A stretch of 64,000 nucleotides of DNA from an uncultured Desulfobacter sp. GTDB lineage: Bacteria; Desulfobacterota; Desulfobacteria; Desulfobacterales; Desulfobacteraceae. Numbering within the stretch: position 1 is the stretch's first letter; the number at the start of each line of letters is the position of its first letter. Below, piece after piece: positions 27,889-37,113 of this stretch. A model generated the notes under the pieces. That model was not told the DNA's origin and did no database searches. It saw only the letters and a list, made by a program, of their open reading frames with translations. A program made the position numbers and the translations under genes. The stretch spans positions 5,180,001-5,244,000 of the forward strand of contig NZ_OY762929.1 in the NCBI RefSeq assembly GCF_963666675.1, given 5' to 3'.

Positions 27889-27913
27889 TTTTTCAATTTA
27901 AATAACTGAATTT

Positions 27914-28540
27914 ATGGTGTTTATTTCGACAGGCCAGGTGTCGATTTCAACACCCTTTATAGAAGGTGTAAACTTCAATGTTTCCAGCATATTTGTAGGC
28001 CTGCTTGATGATGAATATGTCATTATCACGCTACCACAAAAATATAAAACGGTTCAAACCAAACTGTTTCCCGGCAACAAAATGATTGTAAAATACCTGC
28101 ATAACGGTTCCCTTTACGCATTTCAGGCTGAAATTATTGAAATGATAACCCAGCCCATTCGGGCCATCGCCATTGAATACCCTAAAATTGTTCAGAATCA
28201 GGATCTCAGGATAGTTAGAAGAAACAATGTGGCAATCCCAGGCAGGGTGGAATTTAAAAGTCACGCGCTTCAGGTTGTGGTTTTTGATATCAGCAGGCAT
28301 GGATGCTGTTTCAGATTTCAGGAAACAAAGAGAGGAAAGGTAGGACTCAAAGAGGACGATACCCTCAAAATTTATTGTCTGTTACCAGGGGTGCCACATG
28401 AACTTACTGCCATGGCGTCTGTTCGGAATATCAGAAGAGAAAACGTCACACTTTCCATAGGGATCGAATTTTTGGAAGCAAATAATCAGTTTATCAGCCC
28501 GTTAACAGAATTTATCGCTGCCATCGACGGATATAAGTAA
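27914..28540 (+). CDS. YcgR-like PilZ domain protein (c-di-GMP responsive)
   Basis: 208 residues. An N-terminal YcgR-N-like beta domain (1-95) is followed by a PilZ domain (100-205). The c-di-GMP contacts are both present: RIVRR near residue 98 (RxxxR) and DISRHG near 124 ((D/N)xSxxG). Such proteins slow flagella or tune surface behaviour when c-di-GMP is high. It begins 94 bp from the transposase start, divergently, so the insertion may have altered its promoter. No flagellar genes are nearby. Confidence 0.88.
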   Translation: MVFISTGQVSISTPFIEGVNFNVSSIFVGLLDDEYVIITLPQKYKTVQTKLFPGNKMIVKYLHNGSLYAFQAEIIEMITQPIRAIAIEYPKIVQNQDLRIVRRNNVAIPGRVEFKSHALQVVVFDISRHGCCFRFQETKRGKVGLKEDDTLKIYCLLPGVPHELTAMASVRNIRRENVTLSIGIEFLEANNQFISPLTEFIAAIDGYK

Positions 28541-28938
28541 GCGTATCTTAAATATATTTAGCCTGAATAAAGCATTAAATCAGACCACTGACACCCACCC
28601 TACACCATCGTCGGTAAACGGACAGCACCTTTGGAATCCGAAGGATAGGTAGCGGTCATTATGCAAAGAGGCAATTGGCTTATTGTCACCAACGATGTGG
28701 AAAAAAAGTCCATTACCATGGGCAGAAACTGCCGCAACGCTCGCTGAACTCCCAGCCCCAGAACAATCATTTTCTTTAAAACCAATCACATGCAAAAAGG
28801 GTACACGATTTGCTTCCAAAGCCTTCGGGGACTGTTTTTTCTCAGACTCCCGGCCGGCAGCAAGGACGGAGCCGGTGATCTTTTATCCCGGCTGCCACTC
28901 AAGAGGATGAAGCCGCCGGCATTGAAAAAGGAGGCTGA
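28541..28938. other. 398-bp intergenic region, possible gene remnant
   Basis: The minus strand has a 79-codon frame (28580-28819) of fairly protein-like composition but without a ribosome-binding site or recognisable family. AAGGAGG at the far end serves the 28939 gene. I see no other structure. Confidence 0.4.
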
Positions 28939-29979
28939 ATGAAAATTAATGCCTTTTCTTTAGATCTATCCTCGTCAAGAACCTATTCAGAAATTCACAC
29001 CACCCAAATCTCCCAGCAGACGTCTTTTACGGATCTCATGGATTTCCGCCTGGCAGATTCGGCCCAGGCCACCACCGACGACGATCGGCAGATCCGGGAC
29101 ATGATTACACAGAGTTCATGGGTAACCCCGCTGGTTCTGGAGGACCAGCCGACAGTTTCCCTGACCGATCAGTTCCGGGCGGAACTGACATCCATGCGCC
29201 GGATCATGGATTCAATCCTTGAGCAGTTGACCGGACGGTTGTCGGTGTCCAAAGGCCTGCGTGTCACCCAGGTATCTCAAATGCATCTTCTACCGGTATC
29301 CGTCACCCGCCAGGTCAGCGTCTCCGTAACGGAACAGGAGCAAACCATGGTAACGGCCCGGGGCCAGGTGCAGACCGCAGACAACCGGAATATTGATTTT
29401 TCCCTGGACCTGGCCATGGCACGGGAATACTTCAGGGAGGATGTCGTTGAAGAAAAATCCTCCGGATATGTTCTGGTGGATCCCCTGGTTATTCAGACCG
29501 ATGCAGGCGCTCCGCTGTTCAGTGGCGGCCAGTTCTCCTTTGATCTGGATTCGGACGGCACAGAGGAGGATCTGTCCCTTCCCGGAGCGGGATGGGCTTT
29601 TCTCTGTCTGGACAAGAACCAGGACGGGCAGATCAATGACGGCAGTGAATTGTTCGGTCCCGCAACAAACCAGGGGTTTGCGGAACTGGCCGCCTATGAC
29701 CAGGATCAGAACCTGTGGATCGACGAAAACGATGAAGTGTTTGACCAGCTCACCCTCTGGGAACAGGGGGATGAGGGCATGACCCTGACCCGGCTAAAGG
29801 ATGCCGGGATCGGAGCGATTTACCTGGCCGGCATCCCGTCTCAGTTTGATGTGACCACGCCGGACAATGAACTGATGGGCCGGGTGACCCGGACCTCCGT
29901 GGCCCTGACCGAGGCAGGGGAGCCCCTTGTTGTCCAGGAAGTCGACCTGGCAACATCATCCGGGGAGGCCATGGCCTGA
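28939..29979 (+). CDS. Calcium-binding EF-hand-like repeat protein
   Basis: 346 residues without an ordinary signal peptide. The N-terminal half is Ser/Thr/Gln-rich. The C-half has a sequence found in calcium-binding extracellular proteins: FDLDSDGTEED, LDKNQDGQINDGSELFG, ELAAYDQDQNLWIDENDEVFDQL, each a DxDxDG-type loop. AAGGAGG lies 4 nt before the ATG. Many proteins of this sort are exported by non-Sec routes or sit at the cell surface; that is inference. The family has no settled function. Confidence 0.75.
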   Translation: MKINAFSLDLSSSRTYSEIHTTQISQQTSFTDLMDFRLADSAQATTDDDRQIRDMITQSSWVTPLVLEDQPTVSLTDQFRAELTSMRRIMDSILEQLTGRLSVSKGLRVTQVSQMHLLPVSVTRQVSVSVTEQEQTMVTARGQVQTADNRNIDFSLDLAMAREYFREDVVEEKSSGYVLVDPLVIQTDAGAPLFSGGQFSFDLDSDGTEEDLSLPGAGWAFLCLDKNQDGQINDGSELFGPATNQGFAELAAYDQDQNLWIDENDEVFDQLTLWEQGDEGMTLTRLKDAGIGAIYLAGIPSQFDVTTPDNELMGRVTRTSVALTEAGEPLVVQEVDLATSSGEAMA

Positions 29980-30297
29980 ACTTGAAAACCGGCATGATGA
30001 TGCCCCCCAGACTGCTGAACGGCACACTGCCGTTCAGCACTCAATTCAGGTACAAATCTTCCGGACAAGTCGATCAGAAACCTTCACAGCACACCCCGGA
30101 CATAGCTTAGGCAAGGCGCAGCCCGCAACAACACTTGAAAGATCTAAGTAACTTATCCAGACTTTCTTACAAAAAATATTGCAAAGACGATCGGGCTCAT
30201 CATATATTGATGAATGTTCGTGGTTTGCGAAATCATCGCTTCTTTTTTACAACAAGTTTAGAAAACTCAACACAAAGTCGGGAAGGGCCTTGAAATC
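29980..30297. other. 318-bp intergenic region with a diverged repeat
   Basis: Holds repeat copy G (30086-30177) and a small hairpin near 30010-30035 (CTGAACGGCA / TGCCGTTCAG), a plausible terminator stem for the 28939 gene. Nothing else supported. Confidence 0.55.
30086..30177 (+). repeat. Dispersed two-hairpin element, copy G (highly diverged)
   Basis: CAGCCCGCAACAACACTTGAAAG...ACTTTCTTACAAAAAA aligns with the second half of copies A and C. The stem is rebuilt as GAAAG.TCT / AGACTTTC. Confidence 0.5.
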
Positions 30298-30783
30298 ATG
30301 TTACGTCTGGTATGGATGGTTTTATTTTTGAGCACTATGGGTCCCGGGGGGGTGGAGGCAAATGGTATGTCCTTATTAAAAGGTGAAAAAGTTTGTGTCG
30401 CATCAGGATTTGAAGGTCAGTTGCTGTTTAAAGGAAAGCCCTTGGCCGGTGTGAAGGTGGTGCGCAATTTCAAATGGAAGGATGATAAAGGGGTCTCTGA
30501 AGAGACCGTAACTGATAAAAACGGAATGTTCCAGTTACCGTCCCACTGGGATGCGTTACGGCGAATTTTACCATCACAGTTTGTGGTCCACCAGCAGATG
30601 TTCGTCCACCACGGGAATACGCCTGTTCAAATCTGGGGTGGGGGAAAGATGACCAAAGGTGAGTATGACGAGTTTAAGGGAAAACCATACAACCTCAAAT
30701 GTGAAATCACCGAGAAGATTCGAAGGGTTCAACTGGAAGCAGGGTTTATCGGAACCAACTGCCGCTGGGAAATAAAAGAGTAG
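30298..30783 (+). CDS. Small exported protein, DUF6795-like
   Basis: 161 residues with a signal peptide (1-22, ending GVEA). GFEGQLLFKGKPLAGVKVVRNF, then TVTDKNGMFQLPS, resembles a carboxypeptidase-regulatory-type beta domain in which a G-x-P-x-x-G-V turn precedes a T-D-x-x-G-x-F strand. The final part has two cysteines that could form a disulfide. It resembles proteins annotated DUF6795, but that label is from memory and unverified. Function unknown. Confidence 0.6.
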   Translation: MLRLVWMVLFLSTMGPGGVEANGMSLLKGEKVCVASGFEGQLLFKGKPLAGVKVVRNFKWKDDKGVSEETVTDKNGMFQLPSHWDALRRILPSQFVVHQQMFVHHGNTPVQIWGGGKMTKGEYDEFKGKPYNLKCEITEKIRRVQLEAGFIGTNCRWEIKE

Positions 30784-30876
30784 ACCAGCCATACCCTGAA
30801 TGGCCGAAGCCGGGGTAACTTGATATGTTTATTCCTATTTTGCCGACACCGGAAACACAGAATAACATATTAATTT

Positions 30877-30976
30877 TTATATGAAAGAGCTCAGTAAGTT
30901 ACTGAGTTCTTTCAACCTTCGTTGTGGGTCGAAGCCTGGGTCATGATAGACCTGGCTCGGCCCATGGCCGTTTATA
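30877..30976 (-). repeat. Dispersed two-hairpin element, copy E
   Basis: On the minus strand: ACGGCCATGGGCCGAGCCAGG, ...GGCTTCGACCCACAACGAAGG, then GAAAGAACTCAG / CTGAGCTCTTTC. It combines the first half of copy D with the second half of copies A and C. Confidence 0.8.
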
Positions 30977-31025
30977 TTATATTTTCACAAAATTCAAAAA
31001 TACCATGTAAAGGCAGGTGGATATT

Positions 31026-32195
31026 ATGGAAGTGTCTCCTTCTGTGGCAGCACAACTTGCGGCAGATGTCTATACGGTTCAGGATGATTTTGAATTAAAT
31101 GTATTTTTACAGCAACCCATTTTTTCTCAGTCTGCCGGAAACGCACGATCGTTTAAGGCAACTGTCGGCTCAAGGTTGATCAATACCCGCGACGGATTCT
31201 GTGTGGCGGCCCGGGGAGGGGCAGGCCATGAAAACGATCTGTTTTTAATGTTTAGGGGCTCAACCACAAGTAATTATGGGGCGGATTGGGTAAGTAATTT
31301 TAGAATAGGTGTACAATCATCACCCGGCGGCATGGTTCACGTCGGATTTTTTCATATTTTTAAAAGCTTGCGCCCTGACCTTGAAAGATTTGTTCATCAG
31401 CAGGGGGCAGGACCCGCCAACCGTGTGGAAAATATCCACTGTATCGGGCACAGTCTGGGTGGCGCTGTGGCGAGCATTGCCGCAAGCTGGGCCAGACGTT
31501 CAACAAAGAAAAATGTTTTCCTGTATACATTTGGCGCGCCAAAGCCTGGATTTGGAGGATTCGCAGCGGATCTAACCAGTCAGCTTGGTCCGGCCAATAT
31601 TCACCGAACCTACCATGCCACAGACCCGGTTCCCATGATACCGCTCTATCCGTTTGCCCATCCCCCGCGTCCCGGATACGGTCATTTCAGGGGATCAAGC
31701 AATTCAGTTCTGTCTGCCGGTGCCCATGACATGGTTGAATATATCCGGTCGGTCAAAGGTCTGGGCTGGCGGACCATGCAAAGCGTACCTCCGGCAGTGG
31801 GGTTTGATAAGGTGGTTGAAAAATGGCTGGAATCTGATCGCGCCTTAAATCCACTGAACGCCGACACCTGGAGCTGGATAGATGCCGGGCTTGAATATGT
31901 CTTGAAAAAAATACTGGGGGCCGCTGCTGTTGCCGTCCAGGGGATTTTTGTGGGAACGTTGTCCATCGCAGATAAAATTGCCTGGCTTCTGGCCGAAGGG
32001 ATCGAGTTTGTGGTTGATGCAGGAAAATGGATTCTGCTGTTGATGCAGAAAATGATGCGTATACTTGGAATGAAGGTGGTGGAGACAATCCAGGAATTAA
32101 CCCGGACACTGATGCGGATGATCCTGGAACGGATCATGGGAAAAATCACCCGTGAAGCCCACAAAGCCCTGCAACATTTAATCAGTCGTTACTAA
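31026..32195 (+). CDS. Class 3 lipase
   Basis: About 389 residues from ATG 31026 (a GTG at 31017 is also in frame). The alpha/beta-hydrolase lid and core are seen as LFLMFRGSTTSNYGADWVSN, the nucleophile elbow IGHSLGGAVAS, the acid ATDPVPMIPL, and a late histidine in GYGHFRGS. The C-terminal 130 residues are amphipathic and hydrophobic without a known domain and may associate with membranes. No signal peptide is visible. Substrate and location are unknown. Confidence 0.85.
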   Translation: MEVSPSVAAQLAADVYTVQDDFELNVFLQQPIFSQSAGNARSFKATVGSRLINTRDGFCVAARGGAGHENDLFLMFRGSTTSNYGADWVSNFRIGVQSSPGGMVHVGFFHIFKSLRPDLERFVHQQGAGPANRVENIHCIGHSLGGAVASIAASWARRSTKKNVFLYTFGAPKPGFGGFAADLTSQLGPANIHRTYHATDPVPMIPLYPFAHPPRPGYGHFRGSSNSVLSAGAHDMVEYIRSVKGLGWRTMQSVPPAVGFDKVVEKWLESDRALNPLNADTWSWIDAGLEYVLKKILGAAAVAVQGIFVGTLSIADKIAWLLAEGIEFVVDAGKWILLLMQKMMRILGMKVVETIQELTRTLMRMILERIMGKITREAHKALQHLISRY

Positions 32196-32510
32196 GCCTT
32201 TTAAGGCTTAAAACCTGCAACGGAAATTTCGTTCACCAACCTATGAATTTATGCATTGCATAACTTAATTAATGAGCTGTATAAAAAAAACGACATCGAC
32301 AACCCGCCTTATATTTTAATCTTGACACAAGTACAATATCTATACTATTGCGATGCGCAATCGACGTTCTGAAGAGCGGAGCAGTAAAGAGTACAAGTTG
32401 CTACACCCATAAAAGGTCACGAAGACGGTCAGACACCAGAGGTGTCTTTATACGGTTTTTGCGGCCTTTTTTTATTTTATTACTGAAATTCTTATTGAAA
32501 GGGAGAACAA
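32196..32510. promoter_or_regulatory. Leader region of the TonB-dependent receptor gene
   Basis: A TTGACA at 32322-32327 lies in an AT-rich stretch, but no well-spaced -10 follows. Downstream, AGACACC / GGTGTCT (AGA loop, 32431-32447) forms a perfect hairpin followed by T-rich sequence including a run of seven T near 32468. An attenuator or metal/corrinoid-responsive leader is possible. I found no B12-box-like GCCACTG, so a standard cobalamin riboswitch is not supported. Confidence 0.35.
32431..32447 (+). terminator. Candidate attenuator hairpin before the receptor gene
   Basis: Seven-base-pair stem with AGA loop, 64 bp before the ATG; T-rich sequence follows at some distance. Confidence 0.35.
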
Positions 32511-34598
32511 ATGAAATACCTCTTGCCGGCGTGCTGCACACTCGTCATTTTGCTGCTGCCCTTTACAGCAACAGTCACCAATGCTGCGGATGTTCAAGAC
32601 CAAGAACAAACAACCCGGGGAACGCTAATCGCAGAATCCGATGCAGGTGGCCAAAACGACAAAATGTACATGGAAATCGGAGACATAACCGTAACCGGAA
32701 AATCCTCAGATTTGTCCGGAGCCAATGCCCCGGCATCCGTGGATGTCATCGGGGCAGACCAGATTGAAATGCAAAACGTGGATTTCAGCATGGAACTGCT
32801 CAAAAAGGTGCCGGGCTTCTACTTCGGAGACTGGAATCAGGGGGTCGTCTCAGGCACGGTGTCTCTTCGCGGATTTGACGCCAACCACGATGCACCCATA
32901 ACGTTGATTGTGGACGGTATCCCCCACAACTTCGGATACGGAAGAATGGATATGCAGCCCTTTTTCCCTCTGGAAATCGATCACATTGAAGCTGTTAAAG
33001 GGACAACAGATCCACGTTACGGGCTTTTAAACATTGCAGGCAACATAAACCTGCACACCAAGCAGGGCGGTAATTTCACCGAGGCCAAACTTTTAACAGG
33101 CAGTTTCAATACCTACGACGCCAGCATAATCACAGGCCACGATACAGGACAATTCAGCCAGACCTATTTTGTGGGCTACCGGACAACCGACGGCTACCGT
33201 GACCATTCGGATCTGGAAAAAGGGGCTGCATCAGGCAAATGGTTTTATACCACCAAAGATAAAAAGCTCTCCTTGGGTGCCATTGCCCGGGTATTCACCA
33301 TGGATGCCGATGCACCGGGCTACCTGACCAAGGAGGAGGCGGATTCAGATCCCACAAAAGCGGCTGACTTTGCAACTTCCGACGGTGGTGAACAAGATAA
33401 CCACCATATCAGCACCCATCTGGACTATGCCTTTTCCGATGATCTTATCTGGTCTTTGAAGGCCTATCACCAGCGCATTGAGCGTACCCGGTGGTGCAAG
33501 TGGAGCACCACAGGCACCCAGCAGGAACGCTACAACGACAGTAAGCAGTACGGCGCAATATCCACCCTCTCCTATGAACGAACCGACACATTTATTCCGC
33601 GCCTGAAACTGGATTGGGGTATGGATTACCAGCACCAGGACAATATCAATGCAAGATGGGTGGCGGAAAACAGGGTCCGTAAGGGGGACGCCACACGGTA
33701 CTATGACACGGACTTTTACTACTGGGGCAGCTATGTCCAGGTAGACGGCGACATCACTGACTGGCTGCGCCTGACAGCCGCCCTGCGTGTGGACTCCTTT
33801 GACGGAGAAATGACCAATTCGCTGACCGACCTGCACACTGACATGGTGGATCTGGACTACATCTGGCAGCCCAAAGCGGGTTTTGTCATCACCCCGGTCA
33901 AAGGGTACAATTTTTACGGCAATTTCGGACGTTCCTTTCAGTTGCCCTCCACACCCACCCTGTATGGCCAGAATTCCAGCGGTGCGGCCATTTCCAATGA
34001 TGTTGCCTATTCCAAAAACGATGGCTGGGAACTTGGTATCAAATCGTCTCCCTTGGGCTGGCTCTCCGCCAGGATTGATTACTGGCAGATGAAGGCCACC
34101 GACGAGGTCCGGGCCAAAAACGACGGCTCCGGAGACTATGTCAACGCCGGGGAGACCATGCGCAAAGGCTGGGACTTTTCGGTCAGCGTCAAACCCCATG
34201 ACTGGGTGGACATCTGGGCCTCCTATTCCATTATCCAGGCAAAATACACGGACCCCGGTCCTTCTCGTCAGGCAATCAAGGGAAATGACATTGAAAATAT
34301 CCCGGATTATACAGCCAAGGTGGGTGTTGATTTTGACCATCCGTCCGGTTTTTTCTCAAACTTCTGGGTCGAGATGCAGGGAGACTACGAAATTGATGCC
34401 GAAAACACGAGGGAAAAGGACGGGGCCTATGACATTGTAAACTGTTCTTTTGGATACAAGTGGGAAAAAATCACCCTGGGACTGGACATCAACAATATAT
34501 TTGATGCCGATTACTACAGTTTTATCTGGGATAATGACTCGGGTTACAATCCCGGCGACGGTAGAAGTGCCTACATATGGATGTCCATAAAATTCTAA
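32511..34598 (+). CDS. TonB-dependent outer-membrane receptor
   Basis: 695 residues. Signal peptide (1-27), a TonB-box-like GDITVTG (near 62), a plug domain (70-190; APASVDVIGADQIE, LLKKVPGFYFG, VSLRGFDANHDAPITLIVDGIPHN, HIEAVKGTTDPRYG), then a barrel ending in the aromatic YIWMSIKF. It imports a bulky or scarce ligand with TonB energy. The DUF4198 gene downstream and CbiK/corrinoid genes within 20 kb suggest cobalt, nickel or a corrinoid; iron complexes are not excluded. GGGAG lies 5 nt before the ATG. Confidence 0.93.
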   Translation: MKYLLPACCTLVILLLPFTATVTNAADVQDQEQTTRGTLIAESDAGGQNDKMYMEIGDITVTGKSSDLSGANAPASVDVIGADQIEMQNVDFSMELLKKVPGFYFGDWNQGVVSGTVSLRGFDANHDAPITLIVDGIPHNFGYGRMDMQPFFPLEIDHIEAVKGTTDPRYGLLNIAGNINLHTKQGGNFTEAKLLTGSFNTYDASIITGHDTGQFSQTYFVGYRTTDGYRDHSDLEKGAASGKWFYTTKDKKLSLGAIARVFTMDADAPGYLTKEEADSDPTKAADFATSDGGEQDNHHISTHLDYAFSDDLIWSLKAYHQRIERTRWCKWSTTGTQQERYNDSKQYGAISTLSYERTDTFIPRLKLDWGMDYQHQDNINARWVAENRVRKGDATRYYDTDFYYWGSYVQVDGDITDWLRLTAALRVDSFDGEMTNSLTDLHTDMVDLDYIWQPKAGFVITPVKGYNFYGNFGRSFQLPSTPTLYGQNSSGAAISNDVAYSKNDGWELGIKSSPLGWLSARIDYWQMKATDEVRAKNDGSGDYVNAGETMRKGWDFSVSVKPHDWVDIWASYSIIQAKYTDPGPSRQAIKGNDIENIPDYTAKVGVDFDHPSGFFSNFWVEMQGDYEIDAENTREKDGAYDIVNCSFGYKWEKITLGLDINNIFDADYYSFIWDNDSGYNPGDGRSAYIWMSIKF

Positions 34599-34604
34599 CC
34601 GCAT

Positions 34605-34701
34605 ATAACAGCCATGGGCCGAACCAGGTCTATCTTGACCCAGGCTTCGACCCACAACGAAGAATGAAAGCACTCAATAAGTTATCGAGCTCTTTCATAT
34701 A
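34605..34701 (+). repeat. Dispersed two-hairpin element, copy B
   Basis: ATAACAGCCATGGGCCGAACC...GGCTTCGACCCACAACGAAG then GAAAGCACTCAATAAG / GAGCTCTTTC. Matches copy D over its length. Confidence 0.85.
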
Positions 34702-34796
34702 ACAGCCATGGGCTGACCTGACATATCAGCACTGAAGGACAGCCCACAACGAAAGTTGAAAGAACTCAGCAACTTACTGAGCTCTTTCATATAAAA
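34699..34796 (+). repeat. Dispersed two-hairpin element, copy C (tandem with B)
   Basis: Starts inside the last bases of copy B (shared ATAAC), so the two are head-to-tail. Nearly identical to copy A at 6428, 28 kb away. Confidence 0.85.
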
Positions 34797-34826
34797 ACGC
34801 ACCTAAGCTTAAAGGAGACAACACCA

Positions 34827-35627
34827 ATGCACACCCAATTGCGCACCACCTGTCTGACAGCCCCCCCGTTTCTAATTGTATGCCTGTTTTTACTCTTTTT
34901 CGTACCCATGACCCTCAGTGCACATGAGCTGTGGGTACAGCAAACAGGATATAAAGACGGCGTGATCCATGCAAATATCGGATACGGTCATGAATTCCCA
35001 ACTCCGGAACCCATCCCGGACGACCGGCTTCACATTTTTAAGCCCCTGGCCCTGGTCACACAGGAAGGCACCCTGGAGATGGATCAAAACGGCCCGAACT
35101 ACGCGTTTGAAAAAAAAATCGACCTTAAAAAAGGCAGCTACATGGTGCTGGCCTTTTACAAACCCACGTTCTGGTCCAATGGGGAGAGCGGATGGTCACA
35201 GACGGACCGCATCCAGCGGCCGGATGCAAACTATGTGGAAGAGGCGGTCATGTACGGCAAAACCATCGTAAATGTGAACGGAGCAACCGATACAAGCTTG
35301 ATATCCAAACCCACAGGCATGGATCTGGAGATCATCCCCCTGGCCAATCCTGCAACCATCAGACCCGGCAAGGTCTTTCCCATGCAGGTAATGCTCAACG
35401 GGAAACCCGCCCATTTCGCCCAGGTTGAGGCCACCTTTGACCGGTTTGCCGCCAAAGACTATATTGCCTTTTCAGGGCTTACAGACGGCTATGGGCATAT
35501 TGATTTTATCCCATTGGCAGCAGGCTACTGGAACATTAAGGTCAAAGACACCTCTGACTACCCGGACAAAAAAAAGGCGGATGAACGGATTCTTGCATCA
35601 AGCTTGACCTTTACCATTACAGAGTGA
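34827..35627 (+). CDS. DUF4198 periplasmic protein (metal-uptake associated)
   Basis: 266 residues. Signal peptide ends near TLSA, leaving a mature N-terminus HELWVQQ, the family signature, followed by GYGHEFPTPEPI. The N-terminal histidine, His in GYGH and neighbouring acids could bind metal. DUF4198 (COG5266) proteins were annotated as periplasmic components of cobalt/nickel uptake and often lie beside TonB-dependent receptors, as here. AAAGGAG precedes the ATG. It follows the receptor gene, separated by two repeat elements, so may be co-transcribed. Confidence 0.85.
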   Translation: MHTQLRTTCLTAPPFLIVCLFLLFFVPMTLSAHELWVQQTGYKDGVIHANIGYGHEFPTPEPIPDDRLHIFKPLALVTQEGTLEMDQNGPNYAFEKKIDLKKGSYMVLAFYKPTFWSNGESGWSQTDRIQRPDANYVEEAVMYGKTIVNVNGATDTSLISKPTGMDLEIIPLANPATIRPGKVFPMQVMLNGKPAHFAQVEATFDRFAAKDYIAFSGLTDGYGHIDFIPLAAGYWNIKVKDTSDYPDKKKADERILASSLTFTITE

Positions 35628-35637
35628 TGAATAATAC

Positions 35638-35669
35638 CATGAGCCATGGACATTGACCCATGGCTCATG
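35638..35669. terminator. Bidirectional terminator-like hairpin
   Basis: CATGAGCCATGG pairs perfectly with CCATGGCTCATG around an 8-nt loop, between the convergent DUF4198 and TPR genes. The T-run is weak. Confidence 0.6.
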
Positions 35670-35730
35670 TTCCTATATCCGTAAACAAATTAAACCGCCG
35701 GCTGAAAAGCGTGTGAACAAAAACTCGAGA

Positions 35731-37113
35731 TCAAATCTTTTCCAGGGCCCGCATTGCCCGGATCTGTTCCAGGGCAGTCAACGCCGACGATCTTACCTTG
35801 GGATATTTACAGGCAAGGGAAAAGGCCTGTTTTGCCTGTTGGGGGGTATTGCAGCTTAAAGCGGCGTATCCGGCCATGAGCCAGGATCGGCCCGGGGTGC
35901 GTTCGCGGCCGGCCAGGTCCTTGTAGGCAATGTATGCGGCTTTGTAATTTTTCTCCCGGAACAGCAGGTCTGCTTTAAAGGCCAGAAGTCGGGTATCGCA
36001 GCCCTGGGCAAGGCCTCTATCCGCCCATTTAAGGGCTGCCTGGACATCCCTGCCCTGCTGGTAGGCCCCGGCGATGGCAAGGAAACGGTCCGTCATCTTT
36101 TTCGTTCCTCCTCCGGAAAGGCCGGCCGGGCTTTTTTGAATTTTTCCCAGCCAGTCTTCATAGACCCTGGCCGCTTCCAGTGGAATATTGCACCCGGCAT
36201 AAAGGTCCGCCAGCAATTTGGTTTCGGATGCGGCCAAAGGCGTTGTGAAGCTATAGATCATGAAGGCCTCAAGCCCTTTTTCAAGGCGGTTCTTCCCAAG
36301 GTGAATATGGGCCAGGGCCCGCCACCATTTCGGTTCTTCGGGTTCCTGCCGGGTCAGTGTAGCGGCATAGGCGACCGCCGCCTTATCCATGCCTAGTTCC
36401 ATGTACTGATACAGCAACACCTCCTGCCAGGTCCGCCGTTTATCGCCCTTGGATTTGGCCGCCAGTTCCTTGAGATACGGCAGGGCCCGGCGATTTTTTT
36501 TAAGGGAAAAAAGTATGTTGACCAGGACCTCTTTTCGCTCAAGGGTCACGTCGGCGGGGTGATTTTTCATCAGCCGGTTAAAGACACTCAGGGCATTTTT
36601 ATAATCAGAATCAAAATAATAGCATGCCGCGGCCTGGTAAAGATATGCCCCCTCTTTTTCAGGAGAGGTATCATACCCCCGGATAAATGCCCGGGCCGCC
36701 TTGCCCATCTGTTTAAGGCTGTACCGGCACCGGCCCAGGTTCAGCCATCCCTGGTAAAACCCATCGTATTTTTTGACGGCCCGTTCATAGGCCGATGCGG
36801 CTTTTTTAACAAAGCCCGCCCCCTGGGTTTCCATCATCATGCAGCAGTTACCCAGAAGAAAATCCAGGTAATAATGGGTGTAGCCTTTTTTGTGTGCTGT
36901 CTCAGGATCAACGGTGTTTGCCTTGGCCTGGAAGGACTCAATCTCTTGGATTGCTCGGGCATAGTTTTTCTCATCCATGAACCCTGCAACCTTGTTTGCA
37001 CACATCCCCGCAGCAAAGGGCAACGGATCGCCTTCCTGGCCTGCCGCCAACAACACGGCAGGAGAAAGCACCATAAGAACAGACACAAGGCAAGCCCACA
37101 ACAATCGCGTCAT
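35731..37113 (-). CDS. TPR protein of the TonB2-type operon
   Basis: 460 residues from ATG 37113, which overlaps the tonB stop as TGATG (a GTG one codon upstream is also possible). Signal peptide (1-24), then TPR-like helical pairs throughout, e.g. AYERAVKKYDGFYQGWLNLGRCRYSLKQMG and the LAHIHLGKNRLEKGLEAF region. A periplasmic TPR protein is the usual last gene of TonB2-type operons and is thought to support TonB complex function. It ends the six-gene operon. Confidence 0.85.
   Translation of the reverse strand: MTRLLWACLVSVLMVLSPAVLLAAGQEGDPLPFAAGMCANKVAGFMDEKNYARAIQEIESFQAKANTVDPETAHKKGYTHYYLDFLLGNCCMMMETQGAGFVKKAASAYERAVKKYDGFYQGWLNLGRCRYSLKQMGKAARAFIRGYDTSPEKEGAYLYQAAACYYFDSDYKNALSVFNRLMKNHPADVTLERKEVLVNILFSLKKNRRALPYLKELAAKSKGDKRRTWQEVLLYQYMELGMDKAAVAYAATLTRQEPEEPKWWRALAHIHLGKNRLEKGLEAFMIYSFTTPLAASETKLLADLYAGCNIPLEAARVYEDWLGKIQKSPAGLSGGGTKKMTDRFLAIAGAYQQGRDVQAALKWADRGLAQGCDTRLLAFKADLLFREKNYKAAYIAYKDLAGRERTPGRSWLMAGYAALSCNTPQQAKQAFSLACKYPKVRSSALTALEQIRAMRALEKI

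Noticed and set aside
28580..28819. 79-codon minus-strand frame in the 28.6 kb intergenic region
   Set aside because: Composition is somewhat protein-like but no start signal or recognisable family; kept only as a possible remnant.
32196..32510. Cobalamin riboswitch upstream of the TonB receptor
   Set aside because: No B12-box-like GCCACTG or characteristic core could be found on either strand.
33345..34340. 331-codon minus-strand frame opposite the TonB receptor
   Set aside because: Antisense shadow of the receptor barrel; no motif or ribosome-binding site.
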